This document shows, piece after piece, positions 51,995 through 62,346 of a stretch of DNA of 64,000 nucleotides. The notes under the pieces are model-generated. The model was not told the DNA's origin. It searched no databases and worked only from the letters and a program-made list of their open reading frames with translations. Source of the DNA: JAFGUF01 sp040883315 (GTDB lineage: Bacteria; Bacillota; Clostridia; Christensenellales; UMGS416); contig JBFLKU010000028.1 in the NCBI GenBank assembly GCA_040883315.1, positions 16,828-80,827 of the forward strand. Reading direction: 5' to 3'. Every line of letters begins with the position of its first letter. Position 1 is the first letter of the stretch. Made by a program: the position numbers and the translations under genes.

Positions 51995-54232
51995 TTGAAA
52001 ATAGCAGAAGTAATAGTTGATGTTGCACACTCAAGTGTTGACAGGGTGTTCGACTACTATATAGGCTCTGATTATGCAGATGTTGAGATAGGCACTAGGG
52101 TATTAGTGCCTTTTAATAATAGAAAAATTGAAGGCGTTATTGTAGGAATAAAAAGCAGCACTGATGTGCCTTCAAATAAGATGAAAACCATAATTAAGCC
52201 GATGGATGAATTTCCGGTTCTGTCGGAAAGTCAACTGCAGCTGGCACTCTGGATGAAAAAGCAGTATTCTTGTTTATTGGTGCACTCGCTGCGAGTGATG
52301 ATACCGGCACAGCTCAGAAGCGGCAAGGTGAATATTAAGCAGAATAAATATGTCAGTATAAATTTTGATATAGAAAATAAAGATGAGGTATTGGATAGCC
52401 TAAGCAGGAGCAAAAAGCAGAAACAGATAGTAGAGTACTTGATAGAAAAAAATGACGAAGTTATTTTATCGAACATCACCAAAGATTTAGGTGAATCTGC
52501 AAGCTCTATAAGGTCTTTGGAAGAGAAAGAGCTAATAACTGTACATAAAAAGCGTGTATTTAGAAAGCCAATGATAGAACTGGGCGAGAAAGACGACAAA
52601 AAGGTTGAATTGACGCAGGCACAAAACGATGCACTTTATAAAATAATAAATAACAAAAGCGAAAACAAAAAGTTTATAATACACGGAGTAACAGGCAGCG
52701 GAAAAACCGAGCTATATATGAGGCTCTGCAAGCAAATGCTGGACAAGGGCAAAGGTGTAATAATACTGGTTCCGGAGATATCATTGACCCCGCAGATGGT
52801 TTCTGTTTTTCGGTCAAGATTCAAAAACAAAGGTGCGGTGCTGCATAGCAAGCTATCTGCAGGTGAAAGACTGGATGAATGGGAAAGAATACATGCAGGT
52901 GACGCAAAGATAGTGATAGGTGCACGTTCTGCTGTGTTTGCACCCGTTGAAAACATGGGATTGATAGTGATAGATGAAGAGCATGAAACATCATATAAAA
53001 GCGAGACGCAGCCAAGATATGATGCGGTGGAAGTAGCTCAGTATAGATGTGTGCAAAATGACGCTGTCTTGCTTCTGGGGTCTGCAACACCCACAATCTC
53101 TAGATACTATATGGCAGAGCAGGGCGAATACAATCTACTGACTTTGCCCGAAAGAGTGGGAGACGCGCAGATGCCGGAAACATATATTGTGGACATGCGA
53201 GAGGAATTTAAGGCAAAGAACATGTCTATTATCAGCAGAAAGCTGAAGGCTAAACTGGAGGATTGCATAGGAAAAGGCGAGAAGGCGATATTGTTTCTTA
53301 ATAGGCGCGGCTACTCCACCCATGTATCGTGCAGAGACTGTGGATATGTGGTGAAATGTGAACACTGCGATGTTACCATGACATATCATATGTCCGACAG
53401 CAGGCTGAGATGCCACTACTGCGGAATGGAGATGCAGCCGCCTGAAACGTGCCCGGAATGTGCAAGCAAGTATATAAAATACTTTGGCGGCGGAACGCAA
53501 AAAGTGGAAGATGAAATCAAAAAGCTATTTCCTAAAGTGAAGGTACTGCGGATGGATGCAGATACTACTGGCAGAAAGACATCACATATAGATATATTGA
53601 ATGAATTCGAAAAAGAAGATGCACAGGTTTTGGTGGGCACACAGATGATAACTAAAGGACTGGATTTTCATGATGTGACTTTGGTGGGGGTGATAGCTGC
53701 GGATACATCGCTGTATGCCGGTGACTACAGAGCAGAGGAGAGAACGTTCCAGCTAGTAGCGCAGGTGGCAGGCAGGGCAGGCAGAGGCAGCAAGAAGGGC
53801 GATGTTGTGATACAGACATATTCGCCCGAGAATTTTGCTATAGTACATGCTGCAAATCACGACTATGAATCATTCTACAGCGAAGAGATAAAAATGCGGG
53901 AGATAAATCTTTATCCGCCATTTGCCTATTTTTCCAGATGGGTATTCATGAGCGAAGATGAGGAAGCAGCACAGTATGAGGCGGAAGACGCATTTAGAAG
54001 GATGAAAGAATATTTGGAGAAGGATTCGGACATAGCACAGAGCATAATATCCATGGATGTGGCACCAGCACAATATATAAAAATAAAGGGCCAGTATAGA
54101 TATCAGCTATTAATAAAATATTACATGGATGAGTACGGAGAAAGAGCATTGACGTATTTCAGCTCTCTGGATGTCAAAGCCATGACTTTGGCACACATGA
54201 CACTGGAAATAGACCCATTGAATATGGTATAA
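51995..54232 (+). CDS. priA: primosomal protein N' (replication restart helicase PriA)
   Basis: Superfamily 2 helicase that reloads the replisome at stalled forks. The N-terminal fork-binding domain (VDVAHSSVDRVFDY) is followed by Walker A GVTGSGKT, the IVIDEEHE box, two zinc-binding Cys clusters (CRDCGYVVKCEHC, CHYCGMEMQPPETCPEC) and VAGRAGRG. I choose a TTG at 51995 because GGAGGGG lies just upstream; an ATG at 51980 lies within that site's leader and has none. About 745 residues. First gene of the long block to thiN. Confidence 0.96.
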   Translation: MKIAEVIVDVAHSSVDRVFDYYIGSDYADVEIGTRVLVPFNNRKIEGVIVGIKSSTDVPSNKMKTIIKPMDEFPVLSESQLQLALWMKKQYSCLLVHSLRVMIPAQLRSGKVNIKQNKYVSINFDIENKDEVLDSLSRSKKQKQIVEYLIEKNDEVILSNITKDLGESASSIRSLEEKELITVHKKRVFRKPMIELGEKDDKKVELTQAQNDALYKIINNKSENKKFIIHGVTGSGKTELYMRLCKQMLDKGKGVIILVPEISLTPQMVSVFRSRFKNKGAVLHSKLSAGERLDEWERIHAGDAKIVIGARSAVFAPVENMGLIVIDEEHETSYKSETQPRYDAVEVAQYRCVQNDAVLLLGSATPTISRYYMAEQGEYNLLTLPERVGDAQMPETYIVDMREEFKAKNMSIISRKLKAKLEDCIGKGEKAILFLNRRGYSTHVSCRDCGYVVKCEHCDVTMTYHMSDSRLRCHYCGMEMQPPETCPECASKYIKYFGGGTQKVEDEIKKLFPKVKVLRMDADTTGRKTSHIDILNEFEKEDAQVLVGTQMITKGLDFHDVTLVGVIAADTSLYAGDYRAEERTFQLVAQVAGRAGRGSKKGDVVIQTYSPENFAIVHAANHDYESFYSEEIKMREINLYPPFAYFSRWVFMSEDEEAAQYEAEDAFRRMKEYLEKDSDIAQSIISMDVAPAQYIKIKGQYRYQLLIKYYMDEYGERALTYFSSLDVKAMTLAHMTLEIDPLNMV

Positions 54233-54292
54233 TAATTAATTACAAAGGTATATAGGTTACCTAAAAACCTAAATAAACGCATGGGTATGAAA

Positions 54293-54757
54293 ATGGCACT
54301 AAGAACTATATTAACAGATGAATCACCAAAGCTGAGAAAGATATCGAGAGAGCAAACCACTTTTGACGACAGACTGCATCAGCTTCTTGACGATATGAAA
54401 GAAACATTGGAATATGCCAACGGAGCAGGACTTGCAGCGGTGCAGGTGGGAATACTTCGCCGTATTGCAATAGTAGACATCGGAGAGGGCGTAATAGAGC
54501 TGATAAACCCTGTAGTGGTATCTACAGAGGGAGAACAGGAAGTGACCGAAGGATGCTTATCTGTAGTGGGCAAATGGGGCAGAACAATAAGACCTCTGAA
54601 AGCAAAAGTAAAGGCATATGACAGATACGGAAAAGAATTCGAAGTGGAAGGCGAAGGCCTTTTAGCTCTTGCACTGGTACACGAAATAGACCATCTTGAC
54701 GGCAAGCTATACACAGACATTGTGATAGGCGAGCTGTGGGAGGAAGAAAAAGAATGA
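54293..54757 (+). CDS. def: peptide deformylase
   Basis: Metalloenzyme that removes the formyl group from nascent proteins. All three motifs are present: GAGLAAVQVG, EGCLSV with the metal Cys, and HEIDHLDG with two metal His and the catalytic Glu. I use ATG 54293; an ATG 12 bases earlier is also possible and neither has a strong ribosome-binding site. About 154 residues. Its stop overlaps the fmt start (ATGA), so deformylase and formyltransferase are made together. Confidence 0.95.
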   Translation: MALRTILTDESPKLRKISREQTTFDDRLHQLLDDMKETLEYANGAGLAAVQVGILRRIAIVDIGEGVIELINPVVVSTEGEQEVTEGCLSVVGKWGRTIRPLKAKVKAYDRYGKEFEVEGEGLLALALVHEIDHLDGKLYTDIVIGELWEEEKE

Positions 54758-55677
54758 GAGTAGTTTTTATGGGTACTCCTGATTTTGCTATACCTTCATT
54801 AAAGGCTTTGCTTGAAGATGATGCATTCGATGTGGTGGCGGTGGTGACCCAGCCAGACAAACCAAGGGGTAGAAGCAAGAAACTGACATACTGTCCCACA
54901 AAAGAGTTTGCGCTGAAGCAAGGGCTGGAGGTATACTGCTTCGACAGAATCAGAAACAAGGAGAACATAGAAACGCTTGAAAAGCTGAAACCCGATTTTA
55001 TGGTGACAGCAGCGTATGGGCAGATACTTTCCCAGAAGGTTTTGGATATACCAAAGATGGGATGCGTGAATGTCCACGGGTCACTTTTGCCTAAATACCG
55101 CGGAGCTGCTCCTATACAGTGGGCAGTAATAAACGGCGAAAAGCAGACTGGCATAACTACAATGCTGACAGAGCGCGGACTTGACTGCGGAGATATTCTG
55201 CTGAAAGAAACTGTGGATATCAAAGAGCAGGAAACGGCAGGGGAGCTATTTGACAGACTGGCTGTTTTGGGCGGCGAAGTATTGATTAAAACTTTGCATG
55301 GATTGGCAGACGGCAGCATAACTCCTAAAAAACAAAACGAAGAAGAAGCCACACATTTTCCTATGCTTCAAAAGCAGGATGGAGAAATACACTGGGACAA
55401 GACAGCAGGGCAAATCCATAATCTTATCAGAGGTGTAAACCCATGGCCGGGAGCCTACACTACATACAAGGATATGATTATAAAGATATGGTCCAGTCAA
55501 GTAGTAGAGGGCAAAGGAGAGTGCGGCGAAATAATAAAGGCAAAAGATGAACTTATAGTTGCCTGCAAAGAGGGAGCTATTAAAATATTGGAAATGCAGA
55601 TACCTGGGAAGAAGAGAATGGCAGCAGAGCTAGTTTTGAGAGGATTTGAAATAGATGCTAAGGGAAAATTTGTTTGA
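54754..55677 (+). CDS. fmt: methionyl-tRNA formyltransferase
   Basis: Formylates initiator Met-tRNA using 10-formyltetrahydrofolate. MRVVFMGTPDFAIP starts the Rossmann domain, VHGSLLPKYRGAAPIQWA carries the catalytic Asn/His/Asp region, and a C-terminal tRNA-binding domain includes IRGVNPWPGAY. The start is ATG 54754 within the def stop (ATGA). About 307 residues. Its stop overlaps the rsmB start. Confidence 0.97.
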   Translation: MRVVFMGTPDFAIPSLKALLEDDAFDVVAVVTQPDKPRGRSKKLTYCPTKEFALKQGLEVYCFDRIRNKENIETLEKLKPDFMVTAAYGQILSQKVLDIPKMGCVNVHGSLLPKYRGAAPIQWAVINGEKQTGITTMLTERGLDCGDILLKETVDIKEQETAGELFDRLAVLGGEVLIKTLHGLADGSITPKKQNEEEATHFPMLQKQDGEIHWDKTAGQIHNLIRGVNPWPGAYTTYKDMIIKIWSSQVVEGKGECGEIIKAKDELIVACKEGAIKILEMQIPGKKRMAAELVLRGFEIDAKGKFV

Positions 55678-56975
55678 TGAAAGATAGATCGAGAAAAGCG
55701 GCGTTTGACGCATTCAATGACATTATAAAAAACAAATCCTATGGCAATCTTGTTTTGAAAAATTCATTTAATAATCTTAATCCGCAGGAAAAAAGATTTG
55801 CATCAAGGCTGGTATATGGCACGCTGGAGAAGATGATAACCATAGATTGGATTATCGACAACTATGTAAAAAAGCATGCACAGGCAACGATGAAGAATAT
55901 TCTGAGGCTAGGTGTATATCAAATATACTATATGAATTCTGTTCCTTTGCATGCAGCATGCTCTACAAGTGTGGAGCTGGCGAAGTATGCAGGCAAAGGC
56001 GGGGCATCAGGGTTTATAAACGGAGTGCTCAGGAATGTAGCAAGAGACAAGGAAAATCTTAAGCTTCCGGATGATGATTTAAGCATAAAGTATTCCTGCC
56101 CAAAATGGATAGTAGACATGTGGATAAAGGATCTGGGAAAAGAACAGACAGTGGCTTTGCTTTCCTATGAAGATGACAAGGGCATAGTAATAAGGGCAAA
56201 CTCTTTGAAGGATTACTCCAGTGAAAAGCTGGAGACTGAACTGAAAAAACGAGATATAGCATATGAAAAAGGCAAAATAATTTCAGACGCATATAGAGTG
56301 GATGCTGGATTTGAGGACATTGATATAGGTCTTTTTGATGAAGGCAAAATAGCCGTTCAGGATGAAGGATCTATGGTGATTGCGAAGATGGCTGTGGAAG
56401 ACAAGCCGGAATTTGTGCTGGATGCGTGTGCTGCACCCGGCGGAAAAACAGCCGCTATGGCAAGCATTTATAGAGAAGGCAAATATATTGCAACGGATAT
56501 TCACCCCCATAGGGTGGAGATAATGGAAAAGATGTTTGAGAGATTGGGCGTAGAAGCGAAAACATATAGGTTTGATGCCGCTGAAAAGCCGTTTGAAATT
56601 GAAGTTGACTGCCTGCTGGTGGATGCACCATGCTCCGGACTGGGAACGATGTTCAAGCAGCCGGATATAAAATACAATAAGACATATGAAGATATTAAAG
56701 AACTGGCAAAAACTCAGCTGAGAATATTAAACAACTGTGCAAAGTCAGTTTCTGCAGGTGGACATTTAATATACTCCACCTGTACGATATCAAAAAGAGA
56801 GAACCAAGACGTAGTGGAGAAATTCTTGAAAGAAAATGCAGACTTTGAAATTATAGAGCCAAAGGGCAATGATATACTTAAAAATGCATTTGATGGAACA
56901 GGCGTGCAGCTGATGCCAAATATACATGGTACATCTGGGTTTTACATAGCAAAGATGAAAAGAAAAATAGTATAA
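55677..56975 (+). CDS. rsmB: 16S rRNA (cytosine-967-C5) methyltransferase
   Basis: RsmB/Sun family. The N-terminal NusB-like RNA-binding domain (about residues 1-130) is followed by a SAM-dependent domain with DACAAPGGKTAAMA, VDAPCSGLGT with the TCS-type first Cys, and IYSTCTISKRENQ with the nucleophilic Cys. Length (432) is typical. Its ATG shares a base with the fmt stop (TGATG), and rlmN follows 22 bases later. Confidence 0.95.
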   Translation: MKDRSRKAAFDAFNDIIKNKSYGNLVLKNSFNNLNPQEKRFASRLVYGTLEKMITIDWIIDNYVKKHAQATMKNILRLGVYQIYYMNSVPLHAACSTSVELAKYAGKGGASGFINGVLRNVARDKENLKLPDDDLSIKYSCPKWIVDMWIKDLGKEQTVALLSYEDDKGIVIRANSLKDYSSEKLETELKKRDIAYEKGKIISDAYRVDAGFEDIDIGLFDEGKIAVQDEGSMVIAKMAVEDKPEFVLDACAAPGGKTAAMASIYREGKYIATDIHPHRVEIMEKMFERLGVEAKTYRFDAAEKPFEIEVDCLLVDAPCSGLGTMFKQPDIKYNKTYEDIKELAKTQLRILNNCAKSVSAGGHLIYSTCTISKRENQDVVEKFLKENADFEIIEPKGNDILKNAFDGTGVQLMPNIHGTSGFYIAKMKRKIV

Positions 56976-56997
56976 GTGAATTAGAAACGAGAAATAA

Positions 56998-58032
56998 ATG
57001 AAAAAATCATTATTGGATTTTACAATAGATGAACTAAAAGATGAAATAAGTAGGCTGGACAGTAGCAAGTTTAGATATAAGCAGATATATAGCTGGCTTC
57101 AAAAAGGAGCAGGCTTTGATGATATGAGCAATGTCCCTAAAGACTTAAGGGAGAAGCTGGCTGAAGAATATACAACTGGTCATGCAGAAATATACACAAA
57201 GCTGGTTTCTGAAATAGATGGGACAATAAAGTATCTTTTCAAGCTGCATGATGGTGTACTTGTGGAAGGTGTGCTGATGCCATATGATTATGGCAATACT
57301 TTCTGTATGTCCACACAGGCAGGCTGCAGCATGGGCTGTACTTTTTGCTCATCTGCTATAGATAGCAAAACCAGAGACTTGACAGATGGTGATATGCTGG
57401 CACAGATAATTGCGGTGGTATTAGATATTGGCGGAGAGAGACCAATAAACAATATTGTAATGATGGGCAGCGGGGAACCTTTTGACAACTATGAAAATAC
57501 TATAAGATTTTTGAAAAGAATTAACAGCGAAGATTCTTTGAATATTGGATACAGGAGCATATCATTGTCTACCTGTGGTTTGGTGGACAAGATGCAGGAC
57601 TTTTCAAAGGAAAATATTCCTGTTACAATGTGCATATCGCTGCACGCAGGCAATGATGAAACCCGAAAAAAGATTATGCCTATTGCAAACAAATACACAA
57701 TAGCACAGACAATCGATGCTGCTAAAGAATATTTTCATGCGACCGGCAGAAGAATAATAGTGGAATATGTGTTGATAGAAGGCGTGAACGACGACAAAAA
57801 GAATGCGGTAGATTTGGCTAGAGCTATAAGAGGGCTTAACTGCAATATAAACATAATAAGAATGAATGAAGGTAGAGAGGGATTTGCTTCCACAGATAAA
57901 AAAGCGGCATATAGATTTATAACAATGCTGGAGGATAACAATGTGAAAGCAACACTAAGAAGAAGCATGGGCTCAGATATAAACGGTGCATGCGGACAAC
58001 TGCGACATAAAGTAATATCAGGGGAAGATTAA
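56998..58032 (+). CDS. rlmN: 23S rRNA/tRNA adenine-C2 methyltransferase RlmN
   Basis: Radical SAM enzyme that methylates A2503 of 23S rRNA, and some tRNAs, at carbon 2. The 4Fe-4S motif CSMGCTFC has C110, C114 and C117. The methyl-carrier Cys is in NGACGQL near the C-terminus. GSGEPFDNY and SLHAGNDE are family segments. Length (344) is typical. Its stop overlaps the phosphatase start by one base. Confidence 0.97.
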   Translation: MKKSLLDFTIDELKDEISRLDSSKFRYKQIYSWLQKGAGFDDMSNVPKDLREKLAEEYTTGHAEIYTKLVSEIDGTIKYLFKLHDGVLVEGVLMPYDYGNTFCMSTQAGCSMGCTFCSSAIDSKTRDLTDGDMLAQIIAVVLDIGGERPINNIVMMGSGEPFDNYENTIRFLKRINSEDSLNIGYRSISLSTCGLVDKMQDFSKENIPVTMCISLHAGNDETRKKIMPIANKYTIAQTIDAAKEYFHATGRRIIVEYVLIEGVNDDKKNAVDLARAIRGLNCNINIIRMNEGREGFASTDKKAAYRFITMLEDNNVKATLRRSMGSDINGACGQLRHKVISGED

Positions 58033-58802
58033 TGCTTTTTACGAAGAAAAAAAAGAAAAGGTATATTGATGTAATCGGCGACAGCCACAAAGGCAGCGTT
58101 CGAAGCAACAATCAGGACTTTTTTTATACGCCTAAGCCTACAGACAAGATAAAGCTGGCTATAGTAGCGGATGGTATGGGCGGATACAAAGGCGGAGATG
58201 TTGCCAGCGAACTATGTGTGAATACCATTGTTCGGTATTTGAATAGAAAGTACAAAAAGAATATAGACATAGAAGAGCTGCTATATGAAAGTGTGTGTAT
58301 AGCAAACATTGCTGTGTATGACAGGGCGAGTGAGAGCGAATACCTGAAGGGAATGGGCACGACACTGGTGATGGCTGCATTTTGCGATGATGCTGTGTAT
58401 GTGCTGAATGTGGGCGACTCCAGAGCATATCATATTACATCAGATTATAAAGCGAAGCAGATAACAGATGACCATACTTTGGTACAGGAATATATTAATC
58501 TGGGGAAGATGTCCGAGGAAGAGGCGAGGAAGCACAACTATAGACACGTGATTACGAGAGCAATTGGTACGGATAAAAACGTGATGGTTGACCACTTCAA
58601 AGTGGACATGAAAGACGGCGATCATATTCTCCTGTGCTCTGACGGCATGTATGAATATATAGACATAGACATGATTGCGAAGATATTGGAAGCCTCATCT
58701 GACAGGAAGAGTGCAATAAGGACAATGATTGATATGTCAAACCAAGCAGGTGGATCGGATAACATTACAATAGTGATTGCGACAAGTAAGGAAAGTGAGT
58801 AG
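58032..58802 (+). CDS. prpC: PP2C-family protein phosphatase
   Basis: Mn/Mg-dependent Ser/Thr phosphatase that opposes the PASTA kinase encoded next. Motifs in order: GSVRSNNQD (21-29), VADGMGGYKGG with D47, YVLNVGDSRAY, HVITRAIGT, LLCSDGMYEY and GSDNITIVI. Soluble. It has a very basic N-terminus (KKKKKR), slightly longer than usual, which could bind membrane or kinase. Starts on the last base of rlmN. Confidence 0.95.
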   Translation: MLFTKKKKKRYIDVIGDSHKGSVRSNNQDFFYTPKPTDKIKLAIVADGMGGYKGGDVASELCVNTIVRYLNRKYKKNIDIEELLYESVCIANIAVYDRASESEYLKGMGTTLVMAAFCDDAVYVLNVGDSRAYHITSDYKAKQITDDHTLVQEYINLGKMSEEEARKHNYRHVITRAIGTDKNVMVDHFKVDMKDGDHILLCSDGMYEYIDIDMIAKILEASSDRKSAIRTMIDMSNQAGGSDNITIVIATSKESE

Positions 58803-58806
58803 CTGG

Positions 58807-60816
58807 ATGGAACAAAGGATAATAAACAGCAAGTATGCTATTCACTCCATAGTCGGCAAAGGCGGAATGGCCATAGTATACAAGGGAAAAAATATAGAGA
58901 CCGATGAAGATGTCGCTGTAAAAATGCTTAAAGAAGAGTATTTGGACAATGCTGAATTTATCAGTATGTTTGAAAAAGAGGCAGAGATATCAAAAGTAGT
59001 GGACCATAAGAACGTGGTAAAGACTATTGATGTAGGAATCGACAAAGGCTGCCCGTATATGGTGATGGAATTTGTCCAGGGCAGGACACTGAAAGAATAT
59101 ATAAACATGAAAGGCGTATTGACAGAAAAAGAAGCCGTCAATATATCCTCGCAGATATGTGATGCAATTGCATGTGCGCATGAAAAAAAACTGGTGCACA
59201 GAGATATTAAATCGCAGAATATATTAATAGCAAAAGACGGAACTGTGAAAGTGGCAGACTTTGGTATAGCCAAAATGACGACTTCGGCAACTATGACCAT
59301 GGGCGGATCCAATGTATTGGGCTCTGTACACTATATGTCCCCGGAGCAGGCAATGGGAAACGTGATAGATAAAACAACGGATATCTATTCGCTGGGAATA
59401 GTGATGTATGAAATGATGACAGGAACGCTGCCTTTTAAGGGAGACACTCCAGTTACTATTGCCCTAAAGCATGTGAATGAATCGCTGCCTTCGCCTATTG
59501 CGAAGAACCACAATATGTCTAAAGCGCTGGATAAGATAATAACGAAAGCTGCAAGCAGACTAAAAGACAGTAGATATCAGTCTGCAAGTGAACTGAAGCG
59601 TGATCTGGAATTGGCGGGGACAGACCCATATGGGGACTTTGTGGAGACAGCCGACGAAGCTGGAGAAACAAAAGAGATGCCTGTGATAAGGGCGGAGCAG
59701 ATAAAAGAATATTTGGAAAATGCGGCAAAGGAGAAGCAAGAGCAAAAAGAAAATGCCAGCAAAGAAATAACAGACATCGGTTTGTATGAAACAAATAGCC
59801 TGAACCCTATAAATCAGGACACAATCCATGAAGGCATAGCTGTGGCGAAAATACGAAAAGTAGTCACATGGGTTGTTATAATGATATTGGTTATTGTAGG
59901 TGGGCTTCTGGGGCTCAGCAGATTTTTCAATAACCAGCAGGAAAAGGATAGAAACGACCAAAAATTCATGGTGCCCGATGTAGAACAGAAGCTGGCAGAC
60001 GAGGCAACCAGAATAATTAAGCTTAATGGATTTGACTACACAATAGAATATGCGGCAAATGAAGAATATGCTGAAGGAGTCGTTATTTCTCAGTCTCCAA
60101 AAGGTGGACAGCTGGTGGACAACAGCATAGTAGTGAAGCTGACCATAAGCCAAGGACCGGAGCTCTTTGAAGTGCCTAATGTTTTGAACATTTCATTTAC
60201 AGAGTCTATTGCAATTATAGAGGATGCAGGTTTTTCTGTAGGAGATGTTTCACAGGAGGTTTCGGACATTCCAAATGAATATGTAGTGCGTCAGGAGCCA
60301 AAGGCTGGGTCTGAAATACCTATTGGTGAAAAGATAAACATTTGGATAGCTACCCAGCAGGATACAACAATACCGATTATGCCAAATATAATAGGCAGAA
60401 CACTGGTGGAAGCACAGTATTTGCTGGACAGTGTAGACGTAGATAAAGATAGAATAGATGTGATACCGGTAGACAGCGGATTTGAAAAAGATATCGTTAT
60501 CTATCATGAACCTGAAATGGACACAGTGATAGATGATACACAAAGAATAGTGCTGTATGTGAGCAATGGCGAAGAAGAGAAATACAGCATCGAAAAACAC
60601 TTCCTTCTATCACTGACGGCGCAGACAACTCAGATTAGGATAGAGTATATCGATGAAGGAGTGATACAGGTAGTATACAACAAGACACTGACAAAAGGTG
60701 ACCATGATATAACGCTGACTTTATACACGAATACTCCCGGTGATAAAGAGATAATAATTTATTATGATGGGGTGGAAGCAAGGCGCGACAGAGCAACATT
60801 TGAGGTGCAGGATTGA
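58807..60816 (+). CDS. prkC: PASTA-domain Ser/Thr protein kinase
   Basis: Membrane kinase that senses cell-wall fragments. The kinase domain (1 to about 265) has GKGGMAIVYKG, K39, HRDIKSQN with catalytic D133, DFGIAK and SPEQ. A charged linker leads to one membrane segment (about 352-370) and three extracellular PASTA repeats (about 385-450, 454-520 and 523-590), then a C-terminal beta-rich domain of about 75 residues after the repeats. Start taken at ATG 58807, just after the phosphatase stop. Likely targets include division and cell-wall proteins. Confidence 0.95.
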   Translation: MEQRIINSKYAIHSIVGKGGMAIVYKGKNIETDEDVAVKMLKEEYLDNAEFISMFEKEAEISKVVDHKNVVKTIDVGIDKGCPYMVMEFVQGRTLKEYINMKGVLTEKEAVNISSQICDAIACAHEKKLVHRDIKSQNILIAKDGTVKVADFGIAKMTTSATMTMGGSNVLGSVHYMSPEQAMGNVIDKTTDIYSLGIVMYEMMTGTLPFKGDTPVTIALKHVNESLPSPIAKNHNMSKALDKIITKAASRLKDSRYQSASELKRDLELAGTDPYGDFVETADEAGETKEMPVIRAEQIKEYLENAAKEKQEQKENASKEITDIGLYETNSLNPINQDTIHEGIAVAKIRKVVTWVVIMILVIVGGLLGLSRFFNNQQEKDRNDQKFMVPDVEQKLADEATRIIKLNGFDYTIEYAANEEYAEGVVISQSPKGGQLVDNSIVVKLTISQGPELFEVPNVLNISFTESIAIIEDAGFSVGDVSQEVSDIPNEYVVRQEPKAGSEIPIGEKINIWIATQQDTTIPIMPNIIGRTLVEAQYLLDSVDVDKDRIDVIPVDSGFEKDIVIYHEPEMDTVIDDTQRIVLYVSNGEEEKYSIEKHFLLSLTAQTTQIRIEYIDEGVIQVVYNKTLTKGDHDITLTLYTNTPGDKEIIIYYDGVEARRDRATFEVQD

Positions 60817-61706
60817 ATAAGGAAGATGAAAAAAACATCGGAAGAATTATACAGGGTATAGGCGGATTTTACACTGTTGTAGACGGTGATCAGAGGCACG
60901 TATGCAGAGCCAGAGGAAACTTCAGAGACAAGAAGATTACCCCGATGGTAGGTGATTATGTGGAATATAACCCTTCTACAGACGAGAGCTGCGGATATAT
61001 AACGAGTATTATAGACAGAAAAAATCATCTGCTTAGGCCAATGGTGGCCAACATAGATATGCTGGTAATTGTTATATCACCAGAAAGTCCAAAGCCGGAT
61101 TTTGGCTTGGTAGATATACTTTTGATTAATGCAGAGAAGATAGATGCGGATGTTTGCTTAGTGATTAACAAAGAAGATTTAAGCAAAGAATACACCGAGG
61201 AGATATTAAACCAATATAGGCATATTGAAAAGCGATTTGCAGTGAGTGCGAAAACCAAAAAGGGGATAAGCAAATTTGAAAAAGCAATAGAAGGAAAAAC
61301 TATATGCTTTGCAGGTCAATCCGCTGTGGGTAAGTCGTCCATTTTGAACAGGCTGCTGCCGAATGTGGAGCTACAGACAGGTGAAGTGAGCGAAAAGACG
61401 CAAAGAGGAAAGCACACCACCAGACAGGCAGATTTGCTTGAATACAAAAACGGATATGTAGTGGACTCTCCGGGGTTTTCGATGCTGGAGCTGGAACTAG
61501 AAGACCCGGTGAATATAAAGGACTACTATCCTGATTTTCTCGAGTATGCCACAGGGTGTAAATTTAATGGATGTTTGCACTATACAGAGCCGGGATGTGC
61601 TGTGATTGAAGCAGTGGAGAAAGGCGAAATAGACAAAGACAGGCACGAGAGATACAAAAAAATATATGAGCAGATGAACGAAAGGTGGAGGAAAAGGTAT
61701 GGTTAA
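60813..61706 (+). CDS. rsgA: ribosome small-subunit biogenesis GTPase RsgA
   Basis: Circularly permuted GTPase that checks late 30S assembly. An N-terminal OB fold is followed by G4 NKED, G1 GQSAVGKSS (168-176), G3 DSPGFS, and a C-terminal zinc site CKFNGCLHYTEPGC. Length (297) is typical. The start is a TTG at 60813 overlapping the kinase stop by 4 bases, with GAGGTG as ribosome-binding site. Confidence 0.96.
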   Translation: MNKEDEKNIGRIIQGIGGFYTVVDGDQRHVCRARGNFRDKKITPMVGDYVEYNPSTDESCGYITSIIDRKNHLLRPMVANIDMLVIVISPESPKPDFGLVDILLINAEKIDADVCLVINKEDLSKEYTEEILNQYRHIEKRFAVSAKTKKGISKFEKAIEGKTICFAGQSAVGKSSILNRLLPNVELQTGEVSEKTQRGKHTTRQADLLEYKNGYVVDSPGFSMLELELEDPVNIKDYYPDFLEYATGCKFNGCLHYTEPGCAVIEAVEKGEIDKDRHERYKKIYEQMNERWRKRYG

Positions 61707-62346
61707 GATATCGGCTTCCATATTAAAAGCTGATTTTACTCAACTGGGAAAAGTAGTGAAAGAACTGGAAAGCGCAAAGAGCGACTATATACATTTGGAT
61801 GTGATGGATGGGTGCTTTGTGGATACTATTACTTTTGGCCCTAAGATGGTGGAAGACATAAAAAAGATAACCAGACTGCCTCTGGATGTTCACCTGATGA
61901 TAACAAACCCCAAAAAGCATATAGAAAGCTTTGTAAAAGCAGGAGCTGACAACATAACAATACATCAGGAGGCTGCTGACAATTTGGCAGAGTGCCTAAA
62001 CATAATAAAGAGCCAGGGCATAAAGGCATCTGTATCCATTAGGCCGGACACAGACATAATGACAATAGCGAGCGTTTTGCCGATGGCAGACATGATACTT
62101 GTGATGACTGTAGAGCCAGGGATGGGCGGACAGGAACTGATAGCAGAAACGCTGGACAAAGTGCGAGAGATGAAAAAGATGAAGACCCAAAATGGATATA
62201 AATATGATATAGAAGTAGATGGCGGAATAAACATGAAAACCAAAGATGCGGCAATAGAAGCCGGAGCAAATGTTTTGGTGGTGGGCTCAGCTATTACCGA
62301 CACAAAAGATTATAAAAAAGCGATTAAAGAACTAAAGGGAATATAA
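61699..62346 (+). CDS. rpe: ribulose-phosphate 3-epimerase
   Basis: TIM-barrel epimerase of the pentose-phosphate pathway. Motifs: SILKADFTQLG, HLDVMDGCFV with a metal His and Asp, LDVHLMI, MTVEPGMGGQ and EVDGGIN. Length (215) is typical. It overlaps rsgA by 8 bases and thiN by 1 base. Confidence 0.96.
   Translation: MVKISASILKADFTQLGKVVKELESAKSDYIHLDVMDGCFVDTITFGPKMVEDIKKITRLPLDVHLMITNPKKHIESFVKAGADNITIHQEAADNLAECLNIIKSQGIKASVSIRPDTDIMTIASVLPMADMILVMTVEPGMGGQELIAETLDKVREMKKMKTQNGYKYDIEVDGGINMKTKDAAIEAGANVLVVGSAITDTKDYKKAIKELKGI

Noticed and set aside
62200..62346. TPP riboswitch before thiN
   Set aside because: thiN overlaps rpe by one base, so there is no leader in which it could lie.
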